Source: Pseudoscleropodium purum (Eukaryota; Streptophyta; Bryopsida; Hypnales; Brachytheciaceae). Taken from it: 64,000 bases of DNA. The translations under genes were made by a program, and so were the position numbers. Shown here piece by piece: positions 1 to 12,400 of this stretch (within the stretch, counting starts at the first letter, position 1; every line of letters begins with the position of its first letter). Location: positions 2,172,501 through 2,236,500 of the forward strand of contig OZ017801.1 of NCBI GenBank assembly GCA_963969395.1, written 5' to 3'. The notes under the pieces are model-generated. The model was given only the letters and a program-made list of their open reading frames with translations, was not told the origin of the DNA and searched no databases.

Positions 1-3000
1 ATTATCTTAATTTATTGTTTGTTGACCAAAATGATAACATACCTACTATCTACTTAGATTTACATTCTAAAATGACTATTGTGTTTAGAAATTATCTCTA
101 TGGGGGTAGATTGTTGGTTTCGGATGATTCTCTTTTAGTAGATGTTGCTTATATGGTTGGTGTTCTTGAGATCCATAATTTTGTGAATTTTTTATATATG
201 TGTAGTAGCAAGGTAAGTGATCCCCTTATTGACAAAATTATAATAGAAATTGTAAGTTTAGAAATGTACACCATTAATATAATTTTGCCCACAATGAGCT
301 TTTTTTCCTAATTTTGCCCTCAATGGGCTCACTTGCCTTAATTTGGCTAGGCTTATTATTCTTGATAGTCTATGCAAAGAAGCACGACATTTTATCTTTG
401 TTAACAATTCAAAAAATTACCTCTTAAGATTAGAGATAGTATTTTTTATAGATTATAATACTTTAAATTAAATTGGAAGGAAAAAGGAAGTCGTTTGCTT
501 GCTAGGTGGGTTTTTGGTTTAGGTCAAATAAATAAATAAAAACTACAATTTTAAGACAATGGATGAATACAAACATGTCCTAAGCTTACAAAAAAATTGT
601 TTTATTTATTTATATAACTATTTGAAGATTATTGTACTAGTTTTTTCACATGTATAAGGTGAAAATTTTCAAAACTGTTTTTTGCAAAAATTCATAGTTC
701 AAAGGATACAAGTTTGTTTGACCTCAAAATGCAGTTCAAAAATGGGTAGTTAGAAATGACTTGAATAAATAAGTAAAATTAAAATCTTGTAAAATATACT
801 GACAAATGAAATTGAGTACAAATTTGAAATGTTTTCATTCAAACAAACATACCATAAGCATCAATAGACAAAGTTCAAAAGTAAATGTACAAAAGTTGTA
901 GTATGCAACATACTACACATTACCATAGAATTTGAAGAAAAAACTAGTTGTATTTTGAAAGAAAATTAATTTCAAAGTTAGCTATGTCCAAAACTTAGTC
1001 TTGTTCCACATGATTTGGAATACTTTATCTTTTGTCAATTTTTTCTTGAAACTCCAAAAAAAAACTTTATGTAACATGGCAGTTTGATATACATCATTTC
1101 AAATTGTTGTACACAAAAATGAAGGGAATTGAAGGAAATTGACATTTCAATAGAATTTAAAATATCAAAAATTTGACAAATATGCAAATGATATTGGTTC
1201 TCACAATATTTGAATTTTTAGGGGATTGAGTGCATGGAATAGCATTCATAGTAAATTAGTCCAGGATGAAACTAGATGATGAAATTAAACCAGTAGTAAG
1301 GTTTAGTTTATGAAAGTTAGGGTTAAGTGCTTTCTCTTCTCTCTCGCATACTTTTGGTGTATATGATGTTTTTTGCAGCATGTTTTTGGTTATTGGTGTT
1401 TTTGAACATAAATTCTTGAAAATTGGGAGAAAAACATGTAGAGATCAAGTGAAAGAATGAAGTAACACAATTTTTTGATTAGATTCATTTGTACCAAATA
1501 ATACTATTTAGGTATCTACAACTATCTAAAGGATAAATAGGCAACCCACACTTACAAAATATGCCAAACTATATGATAAACCTATCATCGTCTCTTAGTT
1601 ATGACATGTCTAACAAGTATCACCCATATCGTAGCATCTCACCGTCTATTAATTAATCTAACCTCATCTTCATGGTACACCTATGAGTACTAATTCATTA
1701 CAACAAAAAATGGGGTAATACCAACAACATTTGGCAACAATGCCCACAACTAGGGAAGATACTAAAAATGAATAAAAAATATTGCATCTTCTTCCTCAAA
1801 CAACAAATTGCAAAAATTCAAAAGTGTGAATTAAAACCACTAGTACATGCTTGTGATGGATGATCATGAGTTGCAATTCCTATGATAGAATCAAAAGAAG
1901 TCACTAAAGTGTCTATTAATGCTCCAAAACCTACAAATTTTAGAATTTTTGGGAAACTCGTGTTCTAAAATATCATTAAGTCCATGAAAAATACTATTCT
2001 AGGTTGAAAATCAGTTCCAAATGCCAAAACAACTTGAACATTGGATTCCTTGGCACATTTCACATAAAAGAGGCACAAATTTTATTCAAATTCAAGCTAT
2101 AATGCCCTTGGAATTGAATTTCAAAGTTTGAATAACTAATTTTTATACTCTTTAAAAAAAAATCAAAATGTACAAATTTCCAATATTTTGAATTTTCAAA
2201 ATCTATCCAAAAATGTGTTTAAATTCTTAGATTCCAACATCCAAGGCCTTTAGTATGAGACTTAGCCATGAAATGGCATAAAATTAAAACCTTAAATCTT
2301 CTTCAAAAATCATTCAAATCTAATGATTTTGAAGCTAATAAATTTGTCAATACAACTCTTCTCCTAGTACCACATATGCAAACATCTAAATAGAAATAGA
2401 AATTTTGTCTTTAAACTCAAAATTGTCAATGTAGTACTACAAAGAAATAAAATAAAAAATTTGAAGAATAGATTTTGGAACTCAAAGTTCTCTCTTAGAC
2501 TTCCAATCAAAAACATGTAAACTTGCTAGAAAATACTTGAGAGTTTCCAACAAGTCGAAGCAACACTCAAGAAATCAAGTTAGGTTCAACTCAAGAATTT
2601 GTCACACCACAAATCTTGAAGAAGAAGATTCTTGTCAAGTGAGAAACTAAAATGAGAAATCAAGCAACTGTTACTCCACAAAAAGGAAATCCAAATGTAA
2701 AAGTACGAGAGAAAAAGTGGAAACTTTTCTAAATGATAAACCACTATTTCCAAGCAAAGTTAAATAAACAAATCTCTCAAAAAACATTAACAAAATTTGA
2801 CTTAACAAGAATGTCAAGTAGAAGAGTTTTCTCCACATAAACATTCAAATGTTAAGTTAGCTTGAACTCTAAAATTTGGATGAAACTCATCTAATACTAA
2901 AAACTCATTTAACACTCTAATTTGACAAGGGGTAGTTCTAATGCCCTTTCACATGATAGCCCAAATTTTTTTGGGTAGTTTAAGAATCTTTGGGTAAGCC

Positions 3001-4910
3001 CCTCATCTACTTTTGAAATTTAACATGTATATAGTGTGATTTGTATGAAATTGCCAATTAAAAATTGATTCAATTATTAAACCACATTCCAAGAGGAATC
3101 AAACTTTGTTAACTACGTTGGACAATTTTGAAGAAAAAAATTCTTCTAACTTCAAGTCCTACAATCTTGCAATTTGTGTGGTCAAAGAATTTGAATTTTT
3201 TTCCACATATTTCAAATTTCTATCTCTATGTTTTCACCATTCACATTTTAAAAAAACAAATTAATTTTTCTAATGCCCAAGAAATCATCAAAAAATGGCT
3301 ATTGTATTGTTGGATTATTTTACCTTTTCAAACTACAAGGTGAAGTAGAGTAAAGTAAATCCCATATTTGCTTTTGAAATTTTACATAAGAATACCAAAA
3401 AAGTTTTAATAGATACTCAAAAGTGTAGAGGTTCAATTGTGAGTAGAACATAAATTTCTTTTTAAGAGGACTTGATGTATGATATGGTTCAAAAGAATCT
3501 TCTAATCAAACTTCAAATGTTGTAATCTTGCAATTCATTGGTAATTTTGACAACTTTTTTTTAAAATACACTTTATCCTTTCCAAGTTAAGGTGGAACTT
3601 TTGGAGTTGAAAACAATCCCAAACCTACCTTTACAATAAATACAAACATATAGGATAAAACTTGGATGATAACACTCTAATGAAGATAGATAAAAACTCT
3701 GGTCTTCAAAGAAGGCCGGCATGAATAAAGTGTCTATTTGTAATGACAATGAATAGATGTCCAATGGATCAAAGGCTATTGATGCAAAACTACTCTTCTC
3801 TTTAGAGAATAGGCGCTCTAGTTCCAAGTTTACCAATTTTAAAGTAACCGAGTTTAGAAAGGAAGCTGGATATGCATTGTATATGCAATGGTAAGTGATG
3901 GTAAGACAAATATCATTCTATTGAGAGTGATTGATTCTTTTCTATTTTTGTTTTATATAGGATGATAGATCCAACATATTGTACGGCAACTGTATTGAGT
4001 ATTTTAAGAGTGTGCTTTAAAGCAATTTCGGATAGTTTGAGTTTAATTTCAAGGATTTTCATTGATGGAGCATGAGTTGTTCCTCTAGCACCTGCTATAA
4101 TAACAATGAGTGGGTCAACATTCTATCCTTGAGCCAGGATGTTATTTAATAATGGTTGATATTTTTGGATTTTGTTATCTATTGTTATTTGCAAGAATCT
4201 ATCATTAGTGTATGTGAATTCTATGAACTATATAGTAAGATTGTTATCTAGATTACTTGGTGAATTATTTTGGTAGGGGAGTCCTTTGATACATATGATG
4301 TTTTGTTTCACTCTGATGAACATATAAGAGATTAGGTGGGATACGAGCTAAAATCCTTATCTAAAATTTTGAATTTGAAATACTTCAATACATATTTAGT
4401 GAATGGCATTTTGAAGTACGTATTCAAAATTTACATGTCATTATACAAAATAAATGGTGGTTTTGTTTGCAATCCTCTTCAACCCTAATTCATAATCTTC
4501 TAAAAATTAATGGCATAACTTAAAAAAAAAATTCATCATTCTTGGAATATTTTAGAAAGATTTGAACAAATTTGAAATAAGAACACTATGAAAATATTGC
4601 AAGGAAACCTTGATTCCCATGCTTTGAAACTACACAACCACTAAACTAGAATAAAACAAATGGTATAGAACAAAAGGAGAAAACACTATCAAATGACTAT
4701 CTCCTCTAATGATGCATCCCCCTTTCTCTATAAAAATTGAGAGGTGTTGATTTCACAAACAAGAATCCCCCCTCCAACGTTGTTGATCTTGAAAAATAAT
4801 TAATATGGATATGGATGTTGTAGGATACATATACATATAGAAGATAGATACAAATATAGAATATGATTAAAGATACATGATATGGTCACATATATAGAAT
4901 ATGGATATAG

Positions 4911-5672
4911 TGACTCACAAAAGTAGTTGGCCACCTTAAAAATCACTCTCAAAAATTGAGAAATTGGAATTATGAAGTGAAATTTGGACATGTTGTACTA
5001 AAGGGATTCTACCTTCATATGTAATATCACTTAAAATGAACTATATTTAGACAATTTATTGTTTGAATGAACTTTTGATGGCAAAAAAAACTTTTTGTGA
5101 GAAGTCAAAATGTCCTATTTCTTTTTATAGGAAGAATGTACATCTTGACTAGATTCATATGTTACAAGTTTCATGAATTTTGGATTTTTATTGATTGAGA
5201 TTTAATTGCTTGAAATTTGACCTCAAATTTTTTTACTTTTCACTCTATAAATTGCAAAAAAATATGTTTCTAATATGTATAGTTATTTGATGTTATTTTG
5301 AGTTTTTATTTTATTTTTTTGCAATTTATGGAATGAAAAAATTTTTAAAAAAAATTTTGAGGTCAAATTTAAAGAAATTAAATTTCAATCAATAAAAATC
5401 CAAAATTCATGAAACCTGTAATATGTGAATCTAGTCAAGATGTACATTCTTCCTATAAAAAGAAATGGGACATTTTGACTACTCAGAAAAAAAAAAATTC
5501 CATCAAAAATCATTCAAATAATAAATTGTCTAAATATAGTCCATTTTAAGTGAAATTACATATGAGGATATAATCCCTTTAGTACAACAACATGTCCAAA
5601 TTTCACTTTATAATTCCAATTTTTCAATTTTTGAGAGCAATTTTTAATGTAGCCAACTACTTTTGTGAGTCA
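4911..5672. repeat. Long foldback inverted repeat
   Basis: The first half (4911 to about 5280) is the reverse complement of the second half (about 5305 to 5672), with only scattered mismatches and small indels. Arms are about 365 bp and the centre lies near 5291. The arms begin with TGACTCACAAAAGTAGTTGG and end with its complement. A transcript would fold into one long hairpin. No ORF of note is inside. I could not find a clear target-site duplication, so its class (Mutator-like MITE, other foldback element, or inverted local duplication) is open. Confidence 0.8.
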
Positions 5673-7146
5673 ACATATGTAATACATATGAAAATCCCAC
5701 TAATATATTCCATATTGATTGGTGGCTAGATTGCACTTGAAAAATACAAATATTTGTGTATGTGTGGTACATACCAAATAATAATATTAACTAATTTACT
5801 TTTGGGGGGCGGGGGTGTAATACAATAAAATATCATTTGAACTAATTGAATTGTCCCATGTGAGTAACTATCCACTCAAAAGACAAACTACACAAATGCC
5901 AAATATAAGAACATCAACATCATGCCACAAAAACAATATGATGATATGTGTACTTCTAGTAAATTGCCAAAAATTGCATCTATACAAAGTTACTATTAAA
6001 TGACAAGATTTGTTTCTATTAGGTTGATTTGGTGAATAAAAAGTTAATCCAAAACAATTTATAGTGCATTATTTGGCCAACATCAATGATAAGTTAACCC
6101 TTTAGTGACTCATTGACTACTTTTTGATCAAATTTTGGATTCTTTGTCTTTTACTACCCTCAATACAAGGTATTTGAAAAAACTCAAAGGGTAACGCAAA
6201 TAGAGCTTTAGCATGCAGTCTAAACAAATCCAGTTTCTAAGAATTCTATATAGTAACAAGGTAGCTGTACTTGTTCAAAGACAAGAGGGCTGGCCTAAGT
6301 CATACCTTCTAAGTCACATATATATTCAACAACTCATGTGATTCTATTTGAAATTGATGCCTCAAAACGATAGAAACATTGCCCAACAATCCCATGAATT
6401 GTGGAGGTATATTTCAAAAGTTATGGGCAATAATATATTATGTTGCTTCAGTTGAAGGCTACTTCGTTGCATCACCCTTTGAAGATCACTCACAACAAAT
6501 TGCACCATCAGATCATGTTCACTTCTTGTTTTTTCATGGATAAAGCCTACAACATCAATTCCTATGGTTTGGATTACTTCCAACTCAAATCAACCATGGT
6601 TACTAAAGGGTTAAAGTAAGGTGCTCTAAAAGCAACCACTAATAGAGAGGTACATTTTCTTCAATGTACTAATAGTGTACATGTTATGAGGAGGTCGCAT
6701 TTAGTGATCATTACCTTTTAACTTCAAATTTTTTTAACTAATTCCATAAAGGTCCAAAAAATATGAAACAACTTAGGTTAGATGCCAATTCCATTTTTCT
6801 TTCTACTAAGATTTACTAAAATTTGTTTCAAGGAGTTCAACTTCCCTTCCAAAGGCAATCGGCTCTTAAAAGGTTGCTTTCAAAGCAAATTGCCTCATAA
6901 ATTTTCTAAGTATTAGTAATAGATGCAATATAAATTAGCACAAAGTTCTAATGTTAAAACCTTGTACATCCTCAAAATTAATGCCTTTATCTTGGATAAG
7001 AACCTCAATGTGATGATGTGTGGATAATGATGATTTTGTAATTATCTTACTAGCACAAAAAGAAAATTTTGTGCTAGTGTGAAACCAAAGAACCTTGCAT
7101 TGGAATTGAAGCTGAGGTCAATTTTGGACTTTGAGGCAATAGAAGC

Positions 7147-7252
7147 CTTTTCCAAGGAGCAAGGCCTAATGAAACACTCCACATCAAATTCCTCATCTGC
7201 TTTTCCAAGGAGCAAGGCCTAATGAAACACTCCACATCAAATTCCTCATCTG
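7147..7252. repeat. Exact 53-bp tandem duplication
   Basis: The block 7147-7199 is repeated without visible change at 7200-7252, followed by a five-base start of a third copy. It lies in non-coding DNA downstream of the RUS5-like gene. The identity suggests a recent slippage or unequal-exchange event. Confidence 0.9.
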
Positions 7253-7945
7253 CTTTTATCAAATGGTAAGAGCATTGACTGTGGATGGATAGGAGATTTT
7301 ATGTTTGATTTTCTTAAAACTAATTAATTGAACACGTTGTGGCATCAAAAAATTGAAACTACAGTACACTGCCACTCCCGAAAATTGCACCTGCGCAAGA
7401 ATCACTGTACAAGTAATGACTTTTTCGGCACAGAAATGCATTATTTTTTTATATTTTAACAGAAGGGACGAAAGCCCAATGTTTAAAAGAAAGGAGAGTA
7501 CAAACCGGCACCAGAAGCCTTAGAAATGCATTTGAATTTGGAATTACTCGCAACTCAAATGCCCGTTTCGTAAGAAAACCAATGCCATTAAAAAACAGTT
7601 TGTGCCAAAAATAGTAAAGTCAACTCACAGTTGACCTAAAGTCCTTTAGAAACTGTAGAGGTTAAATTGTCGCTAAATTCGCTACCAAGGACCTTGAGCG
7701 TACACAGATGGAGCAACTCTGTAGGAAGCACCACAGTAACGGAAAAAGAAAAGACAGCTTCTGAAAAGTACCGGCACTCCACTGGAGATTTCAATGTCTT
7801 CGCTGAAAATATGACACACCAAAGAAAGAAGGAGCGAAGGATCCTCTAATTGTCAAAATCGTTAGAATTCGCATGTGTGTAAAAAATGAAAAAAAAAATT
7901 ATCACCTCTCTCAATGACTACAAATTGCTGTAGCCATCACATCTA

Positions 7946-10900
7946 TTACCAAACGGCTCGTACCCCCGAGCCTTCTAAGAAAAGATGGGAGTGCCATCCA
8001 TGCTCCCTGAGCCCAGAAATGAAATCTGGAAGTGATCTCTCTGTTTCGTCATAAGCTTTCTCCAGGACTTTTCCGTAAACATCAGCGTCTTGAAATTTTC
8101 TACCCTTGCATAATCTAGAGACGTGTGTGGCAAGTAACCAACCCCGAACTGCATCTTCTCCTGTTGCTTTCTGGTGCAAGACCATATCCGTTGCCTGCTC
8201 ACCGAAGCGCAAAAGAAATTGCTCCCCCTGGAACTTCCGCTTGAGTTCAGCCATCATTGAAGGCTTACCAACACCACTCTGAAGTGGGGCACCCACCCTC
8301 ACATTTCCAGCATCCTTTTCAAGGCCAACTGGCAGAATCAGTCGCTCCCTGTATCGTAGCTCAGCAGGACTAGAGACGTTCCCGGTCTGCCACCACAAGG
8401 ATATCGTTAGAAAGCTACCGGGAGAAAGTCAATCCATAACTCAAAGTCCACAACCACCACCAAAACATACTGGGGTACATCCTCTTAACTCGTGAGTGCC
8501 CAAACTAAAACTACAAGGCACACTTCGGAGGCTAATAGTAAATAATAGTAACATTCAAATATACTTTTATGGTTCAAAAAAGTAGGGTATCATTTCTTCT
8601 TTCTATCGGTACAATTTGTAGCCTTCCTCGAAGATTTCTAAATGATCTATTTGAACTCCAATAAACATTGGAAGCGGTCACTTTTGATCCTTTGACCACA
8701 TAGATATAGCTCAATTGCACTGAACTTAATCCTCTACCAGATTTATCTGAGAAACTTCTTTCTGTCGAAAACAACAGGGAATCTAAAAATAAAACCAATC
8801 CAGACATGATTACAAACCTTGACAAAGTCTGCCACCAGCATGGCTGTCCGTTGAGAGTTCAATGTATTTATGGGAGCTGCTCGCATCTCTTGTTGAACAC
8901 AATACAAATGGACGGCTGACAATATTGGAGCCCATATAAGCTGCCACAAAGAAATCCAAAATTGTCTTAGAGATGTGTTTCAGTGAATCAGAAAACTCAA
9001 CATCACTCTATGCCAACAGATGCAGGGTATACGAGTCATAAGCAGCTGATGTGAACATCATGGCATCAGATTGTACCCACCTTCCCTTGAATGGATGCAG
9101 CCAGATTTGACGCTAAGTGGATGCCGACACCGAGGCCCAAGACGTTAGATAGTGTTGATATAGCTTCGCCCTTCGCATAAAGATCACTCAGATTACCTTC
9201 TTTAGCAAAAGATGAGTACACTGGTAGTCGGGTGGCCCTGGCAGAGACGAGGGCCATGCCCTACAGAGAGAAGAACACACTCAGACAAGGTTTCGTGAAG
9301 GCAGTAGATAAAAAGATAGTCAAACCAAACGTAATAATGATAGAATAGCAAACACAGTATACACACCTTAGCCAGGTTTGCCATGCCTGCAACAGGGAGA
9401 AACTGTTGTGGGCACAAAGGCGATATCACCTCCAGGCCTGCTCCTACATCATACATTAAATCGGCAAATATGCGCCAGCGTTTAGGTTCGGAGTCCATTC
9501 GTGCGCCCATTCTGCTGCACATCAGTTTCCCAACATGTTGCATTCCGTCTTTCAAGACCTGTCCAAATATGCAACGCAGAGTAATAAGCTTCTCCATGCA
9601 TGGATTCCTGAAGAACTGGCCTGAAGAGTTAATTCTGCAATTCACACAATCTAGATGAGCGTGCAAGTAATCCTCTATCCTAAATTCCTGACCCGGATGT
9701 CGTACCCCCGATGCCATGTGAACTTCCCAAATGCAATATAACATGAAGAGGACCGCAAACAAAACCTCCCGTGAAGTCCTTCTGAAACTTTAAATACTGC
9801 AAGCGCGGTCTTGAAATCTCACCCAGCTAACAATCGTCGCCTGCGCAGGTGTTGGCCGAAGACCTGCGGCAAAGAGGAGTGACTGGTAGCCAATTGCCCA
9901 GGTTGAGTGAAGTTAGTGCAGAAAAATTAACTTCACAAGGAGAAAACTAAGTCATGAATTGGAGGTTAAGAAAGTGTGACAAACAAGAGACAAAATCGGT
10001 CATTTAAATCCATGATATGCTAGTGTGGGCTCTGTCTTTGCCACAACTGCGACAGTCCATCCATCATAAATTCCCTAGTTCTGGTTGAACCTTATGCGCC
10101 CCCTAGGCCCCCTATTTCAGCTACAACAATTTTTTGAATGGAGAATACATTGAAATTCGATAACTCTTAGTCTCTAGGTCCAATTCGTGCGAAACCAAGT
10201 CAGCACAACCCTATTTGCAAAGACCTTTTCAACAGTACCCCATAAAAAGGGAAAACCACTATGTATACCACAGGAAGGAATTTCTTCCATTCTACGAAAC
10301 AAGGTGTTCAACAATGCATAATAGAATTCTCACCTGAGTGGAAAGTACATGCAGAACGGCACTCGCAAAATGCTGCACAGCTCGATACTGGGAATACACA
10401 AGATAGCCTTCTGCCACGCTGTGCCACATAAGGATAAGTGCGAGCCTAATTACTTTCTCTTCAAAAATTAACAATCTTGTACTTGAGAAAATCATTCGTC
10501 AAAAATTACCATTCAGAAGCAGTAGTCTGATTAAATCTCAGTCCTAACCATGAAACAGTGCTTCTAGCTTATTATGCAGGCGGAATAAAAAAAGACATAA
10601 ATCCATATAACAACCTGTTGGGGTATCCAAGAGGGAAGAATCGACTGAGAAAACTGTCCGCAGCTTTCTGAACAGGCGGTCTGGTATCTTTCAACACGTT
10701 AACCTGCCACGAATAAGAATAAAATCACTTATATCTACAATTCTCTGAAGACGAATATTAGGGTTTAAGAAGGGTTTAAGAATTTCTCTCAAACATCATT
10801 CCAGAACCTGTGTACTAAACTTTACAATGACAAACAATACAGCAATTGCAAATACTCTACTCAACTTACCACCGATTCTTTCATGTAACATTTTGACAGG

Positions 10901-12038
10901 AGTACACAAAATCAGCCAAATGGAGGTAAAAGTAGCATATTAAACGCCAAGCTCCCCACTTCCAAGCGTAGTCAATTGAAGGCACCACTAAAAAAATTAA
11001 CGCAACTGAAGACACTCACCATTTCAAAATCACAAACCCCTTTGCAGCAGAACTACTCCCTGCAATAAGGGTTTAAGCATTTTACTCAAACACAATCTAT
11101 CCTAAAAGGGTGCACCAGATTTTACAATGGTAGATAACGGCAGCAATTGCAAAATCCTCTTCATAACTCACCTACGATTCGTCTACATAATCTTCTGGAA
11201 CGAGTAAATCAATCAGCCAAATGCAGGCAAAAGCAGCATATGAAACACCAATTTCGGCATAATCAACTGCACCAACGGAAGAGACGACCAAAACTCGCCA
11301 AATTTAAAACCATAAACCCTTGCGCCGAAACTGCACTAGAAGGTCAATGTTCCTAAAAGTTTTTGACAAAAAATACAGCAATTGCATGACATCCTAAAAA
11401 AACTCACTATGTTTCCTCTCTGTAATATTTTCCTTGGAATGAACTAAGGAGCTAAATGGAGGCGCAAAGCGACATAAAAAACCGCCACTACTTCAAAGCA
11501 CAAACTCGCGCCAATATTTGAACCATAAACCCTTGGGTCGAAACTGTACTAGAGAGTCAAAGTATCTAAAACTTTTTGACAAAAAATACAGCAATTGTAT
11601 AACACCCTCAACAAACCTCACAACCATTCCTTCTCTGTAACGTTTCGATGGAAATTGAACTAAGCAGACAAATGGAAGCACGAAGCAACATGCAAACCGC
11701 CAATTACTTCAAATCACAGAGACGAGCTAATATTTAAACCCTAAACCCTTGGGCGCCAAACTTCGAATTACGACCACTACCTGCAAAAATTTCGCCGGCT
11801 GCGCAGCTCCCCCAAATCCATACTCCCTGCGAACCTTGTCCGCCACTTCAATCCACACAGGCCGAGCTTGCTCCCCCTCCACTACCTCCACAACCGCCCC
11901 TCGCTTCGTCTCACTCTCTTCCCCAAAGCCTCGCAACATCTCCCCGCCCTTGCCCTCCGCCACTGCCATCGAAGACAAGCTCCCGAACGCTGTCGTCCTG
12001 AACCGCACTACCTTGCCTGCTCCTTGGCTCCCGTCCAT
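7946..12038 (-). CDS. RUS5: RUS5-like protein (DUF647 / root UVB sensitive family)
   Basis: Eight exons on the minus strand join in frame: 12038-11781, 10703-10615, 10418-10334, 9882-9823, 9558-9367, 9260-9081, 8940-8818, 8386-7946 (TAA). They give 475 residues. All introns are GT-AG and all phases match. The DUF647 core is read through exons 2-7, with phrases such as FFPLGYP, STQSLLFAAGLRPTPAQAT, DGMQHVGKL, RMDSEPKRWR, ARATRLPVYSSFAKEGNLSD and INTLNSQRTAM. These fit the RUS5 branch better than RUS1-4 or RUS6 as I remember them. The C-terminal exon carries TGEDAVRGWL, also typical. The start is the first ATG in frame; an in-frame TTG further upstream is not a likely start. RUS proteins are plastid- or membrane-associated plant proteins. 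RUS1/RUS2 act in seedling development, UV-B response and auxin or vitamin B6 homeostasis, but the biochemical role of RUS5 is unknown to me. No frameshift or missing exon is seen, so the gene looks functional. Confidence 0.88.
10834..11775. repeat. Degenerate tandem repeats in intron 1 of the RUS5-like gene
   Basis: Intron 1 (10704-11780) contains about four diverged copies of one unit of roughly 210-300 bp. The marker word AGCAATTG falls at 10841, 11142, 11378 and 11590. Each copy then has a 'cagccaaatggaggcaaaag'-type phrase and a 'cataaaccctt' phrase. The last phrase also occurs at 11735-11755, just inside the intron 1 donor, so the array appears to have grown from the DNA next to the splice site. 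Confidence 0.75.
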
Positions 12039-12400
12039 TTCAAAATTCCGAAACTTCTCCCACGAATCACTCAGAGAAAAGGGAGCTTCGGAGCTTGCGA
12101 GAAAGTGGTGAGGCCATGGCAAGCTGCACGAGGAGTGAATTGGGCGGAACCCTAAAGTGCAGCTAAAGGTTTGCGTCAGAAAGCACAGGGGTGGAGTGAA
12201 GGCAAATCGGCCGCAGTCAGTTTCACTTCGAGTTGAAGGGCTGCCGTTGCTTCCGTTATCTAATCCTTCCGCGGAGATGAAGCTCTACCGCAACTGGCGC
12301 TTTCCCTCCCTTTTCGGAGGGCGAAGTCCGCGGGAATTCCTACGTGGATTCCTACCTGGATTCGTCCTTTGCCTTGGATAACATTCTTGAAGTAATGGAC
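12039..12400 (-). promoter_or_regulatory. 5' region / promoter of the RUS5-like gene
   Basis: The GC-rich island of exon 1 continues upstream to about 12380 and then changes sharply into AT-rich repeat DNA. This segment should hold the 5' UTR and core promoter. No clear TATA box is seen. A plus-strand frame at 12157-12381 has no recognisable domain and I do not treat it as a gene. Confidence 0.45.

Larger units (their letters stand above)
1..7446. other. AT-rich gene-poor region
   Basis: No gene is supported here. Reading frames are short and give no recognisable domain. The longest at the left edge (about 15-311, plus) starts at a non-ATG codon, may continue out of the window, and looks like no family I know. 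Short diverged repeats recur: a phrase around a 'cttgcaatttgtgtggt' core occurs near 3170 and again, more diverged, near 3530 and 38610. A foldback repeat and a small tandem duplication inside this stretch are listed separately. An AT-rich stretch at 4800-4910 is built of degenerate 'gatatagaatatgg' words. Confidence 0.6.

Noticed and set aside
12039..12122. N-terminal extension of the RUS5-like protein from an in-frame TTG at 12122
   Set aside because: Plant nuclear genes start at ATG; the first in-frame ATG is at 12038 and has a reasonable context.
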